Assembly (NCBI RefSeq): GCF_013141425.1
Contig: NZ_JABFRA010000096.1
Location: 1-51,299 of the forward strand
Direction of reading: 5' to 3'
Source: Methylotenera sp.
GTDB lineage: Bacteria > Pseudomonadota > Gammaproteobacteria > Burkholderiales > Methylophilaceae
Length of the DNA stretch: 51,299 bases
Both the position numbers and the translations under genes were made by a program. The notes under the pieces were generated by a model. That model searched no databases, had not been told where the DNA came from, and saw only the letters and a program-made list of their open reading frames with translations. Each line of letters begins with the position of its first letter. Position 1 is the stretch's first letter. This document shows positions 27,599 through 37,186 of this stretch, in pieces.

Positions 27599-30508
27599 AT
27601 GACTGAAGAAGCTAAAGATTCAAAGTACAAATTAAATTTGCCTGAAACAACATTCCCTATGCGGGGTGATTTAGCCAAACGCGAACCTGCCTGGCTAAAA
27701 GAATGGCAAGATAAGAAGTTATATGAGCGCATTCGCAAAGCCCGTAATGGCGCTAAGAAATTCATTCTGCACGATGGCCCACCGTATGCAAACGGCGATA
27801 TTCACATTGGTCACGCCGTTAATAAAATATTAAAAGACATTATTATTAAATCTAAAACTCTGAGTGGTTTTGATGCACCTTATGTTCCAGGATGGGATTG
27901 TCACGGCTTGCCGATTGAGTTAGTGGTTGAAAAGAATCACGGTAAAAATATTGACCCAGCTAAATTCCGCGAATTATGCCGCGCTTATGCAGCGGAACAA
28001 GTAGAAAAACAAAAGAAAGACTTCATTCGTTTGGGTGTACTGGGAGATTGGGATAATCCTTATCTGACCATGGATTTTAAAACCGAGGCCGACATCATGC
28101 GTGCTTTGGGTGAGATCTATAAAAACGGCTACTTATATCAAGGTAGCAAACCCGTACATTGGTGCGTGGATTGCGGTTCAGCGCTGGCAGAAGCGGAAGT
28201 TGAGTATGAAGATGTGAACTCGCCTGCGATTGATGTGGGGTTTAAAGTGGAGTCGGAAGGGCTTAACAAATTATTTGATTTGCTTACCGTTACTGGAGCG
28301 CAAGATATTCGTGAACAAATTCAGGCGGGTCGATTAAGAGATTATGAAAGAGGCGCGTCTTTCTTTTCTGGTAGTCCAGTATATGCTGTTATTTGGACAA
28401 CTACGCCATGGACATTGCCCGCGAATCAAGCTGTAAGCGTACATCCAGAGTTTGATTATGATTTTATTCAAACTAGCAAAGGGCTGTTAATTCTTGCCCA
28501 TGAGCTTGCTGCAAGCACGTTGAAACGATATGGCGAAGAAAATTATAGAGTCCTCGGTTCTTGTAAAGGTCTTGCGTTAAAAGGTTTACTAATAAACCAC
28601 CCATTCGATAACCGCCAAGTGCCTATCATCTGTGGTGACCACGTTACAACTGATGCAGGTACAGGCTTAGTGCATACCGCTGCTGCGCACGGGAACGATG
28701 ACTGGTTGGTGATGCGCGCTAACTTCCCAAATGAAAAGCCACGTGTGTTAATGGGTGGTGACGGCAAATTCTTTAATAGTGAATTGGTTGAGTTTGAGGC
28801 GATTCGTGGTTTAAGTCGCCAAGAAGCCAATAAAGTGATTTTAGCGGCGATGACCGAGAGTGGTGCTTTGCTTGCAAGTGCACGCTTAAATCATAGCTTT
28901 CCACACTGCTGGCGCCATAAAACGCCCTTGATGCAATTGGCGACACACCAGTGGTTTATTGGTATGTACGAGCAAGATGCGGTTGGTATTAGTTTGCGCG
29001 AATACGCCAATAAAGCGGTAGATGCGACGGAGTTCTTCCCGGCTTGGGGTCGTGCACGATTAGAAGCGATGATTAAAAATCGCCCAGATTGGTGCGTATC
29101 GCGTCAGCGTAACTGGGGCGTGCCAATGCCATTTTTTGTGCACAAAGAATCCGGCGAGCCGCATCCACAAACCGCAGATTTATTGGAAGCAGCAGCCTTG
29201 TTGGTTGAGAAAAGTGGTGTTGAAGCCTGGTTTAGCCTAGATGAAACGGCATTCCTGCAAGCCAATACCAGTGCGGCTTCCAGGGCGGTTAATCATGACT
29301 ATAAAAAGGTGACTTACACCTTAGATGTTTGGTTTGATTCAGGTGCAACACACGCGGCTGTACTTAAACGTCGACCTGAACTGCAATTCCCTGCAGATTT
29401 GTATTTAGAAGGCTCAGACCAGCATCGTGGCTGGTTTCAGAGCTCATTGTTAACGGGTTGTGCCATTGATGGTCGTGCCCCTTACGATGCCTTGCTTACA
29501 CACGGTTTTGTGGTGGATGGCTCAGGCCATAAAATGAGTAAATCCAAAGGCAACGTGGTTGCGCCACAAAAGGTGATGGATACCTACGGCGCGGATATTT
29601 TACGTTTATGGGTTGCCTCTACGGATTATTCAGGTGAACTCACCATTTCAGACGAGATTTTGAAACGCGTTGCGGAAAGCTATCGCCGCATTCGTAACAC
29701 CATGAAGTTTCTATTGGCAAATATCGCTGATTTTGACGAAAAAAAAGACTTGTTGCCAGTGAGCGAGTGGCTAGAAATAGACCGTTACGCGCTACATTTA
29801 ACGCAAAAGCTGCAGACAGAAGTGCTGGCGGATTATGATCGCTATGAGTTTCATTTGGCCGTACAAAAATTCGTGAGCTTCTGCTCCGAAGATTTGGGCG
29901 GCTTCTATTTAGATATTCTTAAAGATAGACTCTATACCGCAGGTGAAAGCTCGCATGCGCGTCGTGCTGCGCAAAGCGCCCTGCATCACATCACGCATAG
30001 CATGTTGCGTTTAATCGCACCTATTTTGAGTTTTACCGCGAATGAGATATGGCAAATTTTAGGTATTGAGGCAGATAGCACTGTGTTTGAGGATGTTTGG
30101 TATGTGTTGCCTGAGCATGGTCTGAGTGCAGAGCGTATTAATGACTGGGAAGCCATTATTTTAACCCGTGGCCAAGCTGCAAAAGAGATTGAAGTGTTGC
30201 GCACAGCGGGTGAGGTTGGCTCATCATTGCAAGCTGAGTTGGATTTTTATGTGGCGGCTGGAAGTTTTAATGCGTTGCAAAGTTTAAATGATGACCTGCG
30301 CTTTGTGATGATTACTTCCAGTGCAAAAGTTTACAAAACCGTGAATGAATCTGAACAGAAAATTGTTGTTAAAGCGAGTGCGCACAAAAAATGCGACCGT
30401 TGCTGGCATTACCGCGCTGACGTAGGTTCCGATGCTGAGCATCCGCATATTTGTGGTCGATGTGTAAGCAACTTATTTGGCAAAGGTGAGGTGCGTAAAT
30501 ATGCTTAA
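27599..30508 (+). CDS. ileS: isoleucine--tRNA ligase
   Basis: A class I synthetase of 969 residues. It has the HIGH motif in [17 protein letters not shown], the [11 protein letters not shown] editing-domain motif, KMSKSKGN, and a C-terminal zinc finger (CDRCWHYR ... CGRCVSN). Compared with E. coli IleS, about 20 extra residues lie just before [11 protein letters not shown] (around residues 225-260). They are hydrophilic and keep the frame, so this looks like a lineage insertion and not an error. Downstream is a short repeat-bearing gap and then lspA. Confidence 0.96.
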   Translation: MTEEAKDSKYKLNLPETTFPMRGDLAKREPAWLKEWQDKKLYERIRKARNGAKKFILHDGPPYANGDIHIGHAVNKILKDIIIKSKTLSGFDAPYVPGWDCHGLPIELVVEKNHGKNIDPAKFRELCRAYAAEQVEKQKKDFIRLGVLGDWDNPYLTMDFKTEADIMRALGEIYKNGYLYQGSKPVHWCVDCGSALAEAEVEYEDVNSPAIDVGFKVESEGLNKLFDLLTVTGAQDIREQIQAGRLRDYERGASFFSGSPVYAVIWTTTPWTLPANQAVSVHPEFDYDFIQTSKGLLILAHELAASTLKRYGEENYRVLGSCKGLALKGLLINHPFDNRQVPIICGDHVTTDAGTGLVHTAAAHGNDDWLVMRANFPNEKPRVLMGGDGKFFNSELVEFEAIRGLSRQEANKVILAAMTESGALLASARLNHSFPHCWRHKTPLMQLATHQWFIGMYEQDAVGISLREYANKAVDATEFFPAWGRARLEAMIKNRPDWCVSRQRNWGVPMPFFVHKESGEPHPQTADLLEAAALLVEKSGVEAWFSLDETAFLQANTSAASRAVNHDYKKVTYTLDVWFDSGATHAAVLKRRPELQFPADLYLEGSDQHRGWFQSSLLTGCAIDGRAPYDALLTHGFVVDGSGHKMSKSKGNVVAPQKVMDTYGADILRLWVASTDYSGELTISDEILKRVAESYRRIRNTMKFLLANIADFDEKKDLLPVSEWLEIDRYALHLTQKLQTEVLADYDRYEFHLAVQKFVSFCSEDLGGFYLDILKDRLYTAGESSHARRAAQSALHHITHSMLRLIAPILSFTANEIWQILGIEADSTVFEDVWYVLPEHGLSAERINDWEAIILTRGQAAKEIEVLRTAGEVGSSLQAELDFYVAAGSFNALQSLNDDLRFVMITSSAKVYKTVNESEQKIVVKASAHKKCDRCWHYRADVGSDAEHPHICGRCVSNLFGKGEVRKYA

Positions 30509-30525
30509 AGAAAATATTTATACCG

Positions 30526-30633
30526 CGTCATTCACGCGCAGGCAAAAATCCAGTCAGGCTAGGAGTGCTGGAATGTTTGTAAATGTGACGATTTTGGAAA
30601 ATTGTCTGAATTCTCGCCTGCGCGGGAATGACG
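30526..30633. repeat. MITE-like palindromic element with 18-base terminal inverted repeats
   Basis: CGTCATTC-A-CGCGCAGGC at 30526-30543 and its near-exact reverse complement GCCTGCGCGGGAATGACG at 30616-30633 (one mismatch) bracket a 72-base centre. The arms resemble the widespread dispersed sequence GTCATTCCCGCGCAGGCGGGAAT, related to the dRS3-type repeats of Neisseria. The element nearly fills the ileS-lspA gap. In RNA it would form a long hairpin just before the lspA ribosome site. Confidence 0.7.
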
Positions 30634-30643
30634 GGATTTGACA

Positions 30644-31108
30644 ATGGGATTACTTTATAAATGGTTCGGTATTAGTGCCGTTGTAGTTGCGCTTGATTTA
30701 TACACCAAACATTTGATACAAGACGCTTTTGCTTACGGTGAAATGCTTACCTTCACTAGCTTTTTTGACTTGGTGCATTATCATAATGAAGGCGCTGCTT
30801 TTGGTTTTTTAGCACAGGCTGGTGGCCTGCAAAAATGGTTCTTTAGTGGGGTTTCGTTAATTGCAATTTTTGTAATCAGCTATTTGTTGCATAAGCATCG
30901 GACTGAGAAACTTTTCTGTTTCGGATTGGCCCTAGTGTTAGGTGGTGCGATTGGTAATTTGTATGATCGCCTCACATTGGGTTATGTGGTCGATTTTTTA
31001 AATTTTCACTACCAAGACTTATATTGGCCAGCGTTCAATGTTGCCGATAGTGCAATTTGCGTAGGCGTAGGCCTGCTATTGTTGGATAGTTTTAAAAAAC
31101 CAAATTAA
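30644..31108 (+). CDS. lspA: lipoprotein signal peptidase (signal peptidase II)
   Basis: LspA cleaves signal peptides of prolipoproteins in the inner membrane. The 154-residue protein has four hydrophobic helices and both catalytic-aspartate motifs (GNLYDRLTLGYVVDF and FNVADSAICVG), plus the HNEGAAFGFL motif. The frame opens at TTG 30638, but ATG 30644 is the better start. It lies directly after the repeat element, which may affect its translation. Confidence 0.95.
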   Translation: MGLLYKWFGISAVVVALDLYTKHLIQDAFAYGEMLTFTSFFDLVHYHNEGAAFGFLAQAGGLQKWFFSGVSLIAIFVISYLLHKHRTEKLFCFGLALVLGGAIGNLYDRLTLGYVVDFLNFHYQDLYWPAFNVADSAICVGVGLLLLDSFKKPN

Positions 31109-31134
31109 AACGAAATTCACTGTAAAGGTGCAAT

Positions 31135-31785
31135 ATGCCGGATTGGACAAAATTAATTGCAGGTAAAATTGCGATAGCCCAAAAATCAAAAGTGCAAGGA
31201 AGCGTAGCAGGTAAGCCCAACGCCAATATTCGCGTACCTGCCGGCCAAAAACAAGTCAGTAATTTCCCCATTTTAGATTTAGGTATCAAGCCGTGGATAG
31301 GTACGGCAGAATGGCAATTAAGGGTATTTGGCTTTGTTGAAAATGAGCTTAATCTAGATTGGGCTGCCTACAAGGCCTTGCCACAAATCACTGATATTTC
31401 AGATTTTCACTGTGTAACGCGTTGGAGTCAGCTCGATATGGATTGGCAAGGCGTGCGTGTTCGTGATGTACTTGCGTTGGCAAAACCATTAAGTAGCGCT
31501 AAATTCGCCACCATGCATGGCTATGATGGCTACACCACAAATCTGCCGATTGAAGCCTTGCTGGATGACGACGTGCTGATTGCGCATAGCGTGTTGGGGC
31601 AGACCTTAACTAAAGACCATGGCGGCCCAGTACGTATGGTGGTGCCAAAACGCTACGCTTGGAAGGGCACAAAATGGTTAAAAGCTATTGAACTGCACGA
31701 GCATGATAGATGTGGCTTCTGGGAAGTGCGCGGCTATCATAATGATGCAGATCCTTGGCTAGAGCAGCGCTTCAGTGACGAGTGA
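31135..31785 (+). CDS. sulfite-oxidase-like molybdopterin oxidoreductase
   Basis: A 216-residue protein of the sulfite oxidase / YedY-type molybdopterin fold. The molybdenum-ligand cysteine lies in DFHCVTRWS (about residue 98), with the family patterns MHGYDGYTTNLPIEAL, LTKDHGGPVRMVVPKRYAWKGTKWL, and GFWEVRGYHNDADPW near the end. No signal peptide is present, so it appears cytoplasmic, unlike the Tat-exported YedY. Substrate unknown. An AAGG ribosome site lies before the ATG. It follows lspA by 26 bases. Confidence 0.87.
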   Translation: MPDWTKLIAGKIAIAQKSKVQGSVAGKPNANIRVPAGQKQVSNFPILDLGIKPWIGTAEWQLRVFGFVENELNLDWAAYKALPQITDISDFHCVTRWSQLDMDWQGVRVRDVLALAKPLSSAKFATMHGYDGYTTNLPIEALLDDDVLIAHSVLGQTLTKDHGGPVRMVVPKRYAWKGTKWLKAIELHEHDRCGFWEVRGYHNDADPWLEQRFSDE

Positions 31786-31816
31786 AAATTGGTAGGGCGA
31801 TTTTCAGGCCTATTGC

Positions 31817-32128
31817 ATGATTGATATCGATTTTACGTTTACTGGTAAATGCTGGCTGTGGCAGGGCAAGGGCACTTGGCATTTTATTACTCTGCCGCAA
31901 GATAAATCTGAAGAAATTAAGTTTTTTAGTGATCACCATTTTGGCAAAAGGCGTGGCTGGGGTTCGATACGTGTGACGGCGAATGTCGGTGGAACTGAAT
32001 GGGAAACTTCGATTTTCCCATCAAGTAGCCTAGACTCCTATATCTTGCCCGTAAAAGCTGACGTGCGACGAAAACAAAAAATCGTGGCTGAAGATGAAGT
32101 AGTGGTGATGCTAAAAATTAGAATCTAG
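31817..32128 (+). CDS. DUF1905 domain protein
   Basis: A 103-residue protein matching the small DUF1905 family by its FTGKCWLWQGKGTWHFITLP start, the GWGSIRVTANVGGTEWETSIFP core and the YILPVKADVRRKQKIVAEDEV end. The function of the family is unknown. No signal or membrane segments. It is convergent with the ArsR gene 13 bases away. Confidence 0.8.
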   Translation: MIDIDFTFTGKCWLWQGKGTWHFITLPQDKSEEIKFFSDHHFGKRRGWGSIRVTANVGGTEWETSIFPSSSLDSYILPVKADVRRKQKIVAEDEVVVMLKIRI

Positions 32129-32141
32129 TCTTACATTTAAC

Positions 32142-32492
32142 TTATTGAGCGGACTGCTGAGTAAAAGTAAACAACTTGCTAATATCTGCTTCAGAATTCA
32201 ACCTTGCGCCTATTTGGCCGCACACTAGCTCACAAAGCGCGTAAACACTTGGGTCTGCGATGCTGTAGAACACACAGGTGCCGCGTGATTCTCTTTTAAC
32301 TAAGCCATATTGATCAAGCAGGGAAAGGTGCTTTGAAATGTTGGCTTGTGTGCCGCCAGACATTTCTGTTAACTGGCTGACATTTTTTTCACCATCTTGT
32401 AACGCGTTAAGCACCTTAAGGCGCATAGGTTCTGCAAGTGCCTTAAAGTATTTGGCCACATGTTGAAGTGCTCTGTCATCAAGTTTACTCAT
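32142..32492 (-). CDS. ArsR-family transcriptional repressor
   Basis: A 116-residue winged-helix regulator: KALAEPMRLKVLNALQDGEKNVSQL, then the recognition helix region GGTQANISKHLSLLDQYGLV and the wing KRESRGTCVFYSI. Cysteines are at 73 (wing), 87 and 91 (C-terminal helix, C-x3-C). The classical ArsR CVC pair in helix 3 is absent, so sensing would rely on the C-terminal helix and wing, which may suit a thiol, persulfide or metal signal. It is transcribed away from the RND operon, with a palindrome inside the operon's promoter between them, so it probably represses that operon. Confidence 0.88.
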   Translation of the reverse strand: MSKLDDRALQHVAKYFKALAEPMRLKVLNALQDGEKNVSQLTEMSGGTQANISKHLSLLDQYGLVKRESRGTCVFYSIADPSVYALCELVCGQIGARLNSEADISKLFTFTQQSAQ

Positions 32493-32548
32493 ATTTAGTA
32501 CTCACTACAGTTCTAGAAATTAATGAAATTATACACTGAATTTATATG

Positions 32549-32577
32549 TTGACTATATAGCTATATGGTAATATAGT
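32549..32577 (+). promoter_or_regulatory. promoter of the RND efflux operon with an operator in its spacer
   Basis: TTGACT (32549-32554) and TATAGT (32572-32577) are exactly 17 bases apart. The spacer contains the perfect palindrome ATATAGCTATAT (32555-32566), extended with one mismatch to ACTATATAGCTATATGGT (32552-32569), and ATATAG occurs again at 32571-32576. A dimeric repressor bound here would block RNA polymerase. The nearest candidate is the divergent ArsR protein; this pairing is inferred. Confidence 0.7.
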
Positions 32578-32633
32578 AATTAAATATTAGCCAAAGAGTC
32601 AATGATTTTTATTAAATTTAAGGGATAGTTATC

Positions 32634-33692
32634 TTGATAAATCAAGGTGTTAAATTAAACCAGTACTTATTGGTGTTGATGATTGGTCTTACTGGTGCTA
32701 GTTATAGTGCGATATCCTGTGCTGCGCCTTTGGCGACGGTCACAATTAAGCAAACGGAAGCTGAAGCCACTTATACTGCTGAAGGTGTCATTGAAGCTGT
32801 TAAAAGTAGCGCTATTGCACCTCAGGTTTCAGGCAGTATTACTTTGCTCACAGTAAAAGCAGGTGATGTGGTAAAGGCTAGTCAGCTGTTGGCGCATATT
32901 GATACCCGTATGGCTAACCAGCAAGCTGCCACAAATCAGGCGCAGGTTGCGGTAGCGCAAGCGCAGTTATCGGTAGCACGTAAGGAGTTTGAACGAAAAA
33001 GCAGACTGTATGCAAAACAATATATCAGCCAAGCTGCGATGGAGCGTGCTGAATCTGACTTTAAAACAGCGGAAGCACAAACTAAAGCGCAGTTAGCGCA
33101 AGCTGGTATGGCGAATGTGGAAACAGCTTTGCATACGATTAATGCACCCTACGCAGGTGTAGTCGCTGAAGTACTAGCAGAAGTAGGCGATATGGCGATG
33201 CCAGGCCAGCCATTGTTAGTGATGTATGATCCAAGGGGTTTGCGTGCTACGGTGAATGTGCCACAAAGTCAGCTAAAAAATCTTAATTATAGCGCTAGTG
33301 TGAAAGTGTTGGTTTCATCAGCGAATGATGCAGAACGTGAGTTGGTCAGTACTCAACTTACAGTGTTACCCAAAGCTGATGCTGTCAGCAATATGTCCGC
33401 AGTGCGTTTAAGCCTGCCTATGCATTTAACGAGTGTGAGGCCAGGTATGTTTGCTAGAGCGCTGTTGCCTGTGATTGGTGTTAAGGCGCAAGGCAAAATT
33501 ACAGTACCTACAAAAGCAGTTATTAAGCGTAGCGAATTGCTAGCAGTGTACGTGCTCAGTCAGCAAGGTAAGCCGCAGTTAAGACAGGTGCGTTTAGGCC
33601 GTAAGCAAGGTGACAATGTACAAGTGTTAGCTGGACTCAAGGCAGGAGATGTTGTGGCGCTTGACCCAATTGCGGCGGCAAACTTGAAGTAG
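32634..33692 (+). CDS. RND efflux periplasmic adaptor (membrane fusion protein)
   Basis: A 352-residue adaptor that links an RND pump to the outer-membrane channel. It has an N-terminal export signal, possibly a lipoprotein type with Cys in SAISCAAP. The lipoyl half-motifs are present (SGSITLLTVKAGDVVKASQLLAHID ... NAPYAGVVAEVLAEVGDMAMPGQPLL), with a coiled-coil hairpin rich in Ala/Gln (about 100-160) and the C-terminal membrane-proximal part. The start is TTG at 32634, supported by AAGGGA eight bases upstream; the next ATG would remove much of the signal. It is the first gene of the operon and ends two bases before the pump gene. Confidence 0.9.
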   Translation: MINQGVKLNQYLLVLMIGLTGASYSAISCAAPLATVTIKQTEAEATYTAEGVIEAVKSSAIAPQVSGSITLLTVKAGDVVKASQLLAHIDTRMANQQAATNQAQVAVAQAQLSVARKEFERKSRLYAKQYISQAAMERAESDFKTAEAQTKAQLAQAGMANVETALHTINAPYAGVVAEVLAEVGDMAMPGQPLLVMYDPRGLRATVNVPQSQLKNLNYSASVKVLVSSANDAERELVSTQLTVLPKADAVSNMSAVRLSLPMHLTSVRPGMFARALLPVIGVKAQGKITVPTKAVIKRSELLAVYVLSQQGKPQLRQVRLGRKQGDNVQVLAGLKAGDVVALDPIAAANLK

Positions 33693-33694
33693 GG

Positions 33695-36600
33695 ATGTCT
33701 GTGACTATTCAGAACAACACCGCAACAAATGATGACAAATTAGTAAGCGCCAATTTGGGTATCTCAGGTCGCATCGCAAAGTATTTTCAAACAGCACAAA
33801 TTACGCCATTAATAGCCCTAGTCGCCATGCTGCTAGGGCTATTTGCAGTGTTGGTGACGCCACGCGAAGAAGAGCCACAAATCAATGTGACGATGGCGAA
33901 TGTATTGATTCCATTTCCAGGTGCTTCTGCGAAAAATGTCGAGCAAATGGTCTCTATTCCAGCCGAGCAGGTGTTGTCGCAAATTGCAGATATAGAGCAT
34001 GTTACTTCAGTCTCACGTCCTGGCATGTCGATCATTACCGTGCAGTTTCAAGTCGGTGTGCCGCGGACTGAAGCATTGGTTCGCTTGTACAACACAATTC
34101 AATCCAACCAAGACTGGTTGCCTAAAAATTTAGGTGTTGGCACACCGATTGTTAAGCCAAAAGGTATCGATGATGTGCCGATTGTTACCGCTACATTGTA
34201 TGCAAAAAACAACCAAGATGGTGCATATGAGCTTGAGCGCGTAGCACATGCGCTAGAGGCGGAAATTAAGCATGTAAAAGGTACGCGTGAGGTGGTCACG
34301 CTTGGGGGGCCAGGCCGTGCAGTAAATATTGATATTGACCCAGATAGAATGGCGGCAGCGAATATTACGATTGCCGATATGCGTCGCGCCTTGCAATCAG
34401 CCAATCTTGGTGCGCCACTTGGCGAAGTCACGAATAACAACCAATCTATTGCGGTTGAAGTAGGTAAATATTTTACCGATGCTGAAGATATTGCTCAATT
34501 AGTGGTTGGATTGCATGACGGACATCCTGTGTATTTGGGTGAAGTGGCAGATATTCATGATGGCCCGCTTCCAGCTGAGCGCTATGTTTGGTATGGTGAA
34601 GCGGGTAAGGATAATGTTGAATCGCCAGCCGTCACAATTAGCATCACTAAAAAACCAGGCCAAAACGCAGTGGCAGTGGCGGAAGCGGTGATTAAGCAAA
34701 TTGATAGCTTAAAGAACGTGTTAATTCCTTCAGGTGTGGAAGTTAAAATCACCAGAAACTATGGCGAAACAGCTAATGAAAAAGCGCAAAAACTCATACA
34801 GAAGCTCATTTTTGCTACTTCTGCGGTCATACTTTTAGTGTTTTTTGCATTGGGTAAGCGCGAAGCGGCAATCGTCGGTATTGCTGTCGTGCTCACTTTA
34901 ATGGCGACGCTCTTTGCCTCATGGGCTTGGGGCTTCACGCTAAATCGCGTTTCATTATTCGCCTTAATTTTCTCAATCGGGATATTGGTGGATGATGCCA
35001 TTGTGGTGGTTGAAAATATTCACCGTCATATGAAGCTTAATCCCTCATTAAGTTTGACTGAGATTATCCCGACCGCGGTTGATGAAGTGGGTGGCCCAAC
35101 CATTTTAGCCACACTGGCGGTGATTGCTGCGTTATTGCCGATGGCATTTGTCAGTGGTTTGATGGGCCCGTATATGAGCCCGATACCAATTAACGCCAGC
35201 ATGGGCATGCTCATTTCACTGGCGGTAGCATTCATTGTGACCCCTTGGTTATCACGACTATGGTTGCGTCACAGCCAACATGAAGATGCTGTGACTAAGC
35301 GGATTGCACCAATCTTCACGCGCTTATTTGCGCCATTTTTAGACGATAGAAACGGTAAAAAAAATAGACGGAAATTAAGCTTTGCCGTGTTGGGCTTAAT
35401 CGTTATTTCACTTATCCTGCCTGTTGGTCAATTGGTGGTGATGAAGATGTTGCCGTTTGATAATAAATCTGAATTCCAAGTGGTGGTGGATATGCCAGTA
35501 GGCACGCCTCCAGAAAAAACAGCCAGCGTACTACATGCCATGACTGCATATTTGGCAACCGTGCCAGAAGTGACCAATTACCAAGCTTATGTAGGCTTAG
35601 CTGCTCCAATCAATTTTAATGGCTTGGTGCGTCAATACTATTTAAGAAGCGGTGGTGAAGTCGGTGATATTCAAGTGAATTTGGTGGATAAACATCATCG
35701 AAACGACAAGAGCCATGTGATTGCTAGCCGCGTACGTCCAGCACTACAAAAAATTGCTCAAAAGATGAGTGAAAATGGACAAATTGTTAAAGTGAAGGTC
35801 GTTGAAGTTCCACCTGGACCGCCTGTGATTTCACCAATAGTGGCAGAAATTTACGGCCCAGATGACGCTGAAAGATTGAGAATTGCTAGGCAAGTTCATC
35901 AGGTGTTTGATAAGGCAGATGGTATTGTAGATACCGATGATAGCGGCATAGCCGACGCGAAAAAAATCGAATTAGTTGTCGATAAAAAGAAAGCAGCCTT
36001 ATTGGGGGTAACGCAAGCGGCCATCGTGAGCACTTTGCGTACAGCTTTAGCGGGCGAAGATGTGACCTATATGCACGATGCCAGCAAGTATCCAGCGGGT
36101 ACACGTTTGCGATTACCAGTTGAATCACAGGCAGATACAGAAGATTTACTGAAATTATCGGTCAATACATCAACTGGAAAATTAGTGCCTATACGTGAAC
36201 TGGTCACGATAGAAGATACCTTGCGTGAACAGCCTATTTATCACAAAGATTTATTGCCAGTGAATTACGTGGTAGGCGATATGGCGGGCAAGCTAGATAG
36301 CCCACTGTACGGCATGTTTGGCATGCGTGATGCGGTGAGTGAAATCCAAGTGCCAGGTGGTCGATTAGGTGAAACCTTTATCTCGCAACCAGAAGATACC
36401 CAACGCGGTTACGCACTGAAATGGGATGGTGAATGGCAGGTAACTTATGAAACTTTCCGTGATATGGGTGCGGCCTATGCCGTTGGCTTGATATTGATTT
36501 ACCTTTTAGTGGTTGCGCAATTCGGCTCATATTTAACACCACTCATCATCATGGCACCAATTCCTCTCACCATCATTGGAGTGATGCCAGGTCATGCCTT

Positions 36601-36952
36601 GTTAGACTCACAATTCACGGCAACCTCGATGATAGGCATGATTGCGCTGGCAGGTATTATCGTTAGAAACTCGATTCTACTCGTCGACTTTATTAACTTA
36701 GAGGTTGCATCTGGTAAGCCATTTAAAGAGGCTGTGGTGAACTCTGCCATTACCCGCGCTCAACCCATTATGCTCACGGCATTCTCGGCGATGTTAGGTG
36801 CATTTTTCATACTAGACGACCCCATTTTTAATGGCCTCGCAATTTCACTGATATTCGGTATTTTTGTATCAACGGTGCTGACATTAATCGTTATCCCACT
36901 GCTGTATTTTGTGGCGTATCGACATCAACATCCACATCATCCATCATTTTAG
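33695..36952 (+). CDS. RND efflux pump, inner-membrane permease
   Basis: A 1085-residue proton-driven RND pump with 12 predicted helices and two large periplasmic loops. The helix-4 proton relay is present in SIGILVDDAIVVVENIHRH (Asp 433 and 434), and the second-half motif AGIIVRNSILLVDFI is clear. The sequence resembles the AcrB/HAE branch more than the CusA metal branch, but the substrate cannot be read directly. A GTAGGG ribosome site overlaps the adaptor stop. Operon partners: adaptor upstream; DUF2892 protein and TolC channel downstream. Confidence 0.92.
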   Translation: MSVTIQNNTATNDDKLVSANLGISGRIAKYFQTAQITPLIALVAMLLGLFAVLVTPREEEPQINVTMANVLIPFPGASAKNVEQMVSIPAEQVLSQIADIEHVTSVSRPGMSIITVQFQVGVPRTEALVRLYNTIQSNQDWLPKNLGVGTPIVKPKGIDDVPIVTATLYAKNNQDGAYELERVAHALEAEIKHVKGTREVVTLGGPGRAVNIDIDPDRMAAANITIADMRRALQSANLGAPLGEVTNNNQSIAVEVGKYFTDAEDIAQLVVGLHDGHPVYLGEVADIHDGPLPAERYVWYGEAGKDNVESPAVTISITKKPGQNAVAVAEAVIKQIDSLKNVLIPSGVEVKITRNYGETANEKAQKLIQKLIFATSAVILLVFFALGKREAAIVGIAVVLTLMATLFASWAWGFTLNRVSLFALIFSIGILVDDAIVVVENIHRHMKLNPSLSLTEIIPTAVDEVGGPTILATLAVIAALLPMAFVSGLMGPYMSPIPINASMGMLISLAVAFIVTPWLSRLWLRHSQHEDAVTKRIAPIFTRLFAPFLDDRNGKKNRRKLSFAVLGLIVISLILPVGQLVVMKMLPFDNKSEFQVVVDMPVGTPPEKTASVLHAMTAYLATVPEVTNYQAYVGLAAPINFNGLVRQYYLRSGGEVGDIQVNLVDKHHRNDKSHVIASRVRPALQKIAQKMSENGQIVKVKVVEVPPGPPVISPIVAEIYGPDDAERLRIARQVHQVFDKADGIVDTDDSGIADAKKIELVVDKKKAALLGVTQAAIVSTLRTALAGEDVTYMHDASKYPAGTRLRLPVESQADTEDLLKLSVNTSTGKLVPIRELVTIEDTLREQPIYHKDLLPVNYVVGDMAGKLDSPLYGMFGMRDAVSEIQVPGGRLGETFISQPEDTQRGYALKWDGEWQVTYETFRDMGAAYAVGLILIYLLVVAQFGSYLTPLIIMAPIPLTIIGVMPGHALLDSQFTATSMIGMIALAGIIVRNSILLVDFINLEVASGKPFKEAVVNSAITRAQPIMLTAFSAMLGAFFILDDPIFNGLAISLIFGIFVSTVLTLIVIPLLYFVAYRHQHPHHPSF

Positions 36953-36963
36953 GAGAATTAAGT

Positions 36964-37173
36964 ATGACTTCATGGAAACTCGTTCGTATTATTGCTGGCT
37001 TGTTGATTCTATTATCACTCGCACTAGGTGTGGCAGAAAGCCCATTATTCGTTAGTCAGTATTGGTTATATTTCACCGCTTTTATTGGTGTTAATCTATT
37101 TCAAAGCGGCCTTACCAACTGGTGTTTGATGGAAAATATTCTGCGCAAAATTGGTGTTCGTGGTGGTTGCTAA
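36964..37173 (+). CDS. DUF2892 (YgaP-like) small inner-membrane protein
   Basis: A 69-residue protein with two predicted membrane helices (VRIIAGLLILLSLALGVA and YWLYFTAFIGVNLFQSGL), followed by NWCLMENILRKIGVRGGC with two cysteines. This matches DUF2892, the membrane part of the YgaP rhodanese. DUF2892 proteins often accompany sulfur-related genes, which fits the SQR at the end of this cluster. AGGAGA ribosome site before ATG. Its role in the pump operon is unknown. Confidence 0.83.
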   Translation: MTSWKLVRIIAGLLILLSLALGVAESPLFVSQYWLYFTAFIGVNLFQSGLTNWCLMENILRKIGVRGGC

Positions 37174-37186
37174 TCAGTTGCTGAAA

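Noticed and set aside
27599-30508. Extra residues in IleS as a sign of an intein or sequencing error
   Set aside because: The insert is only about 20 residues, in frame and hydrophilic, without intein motifs.
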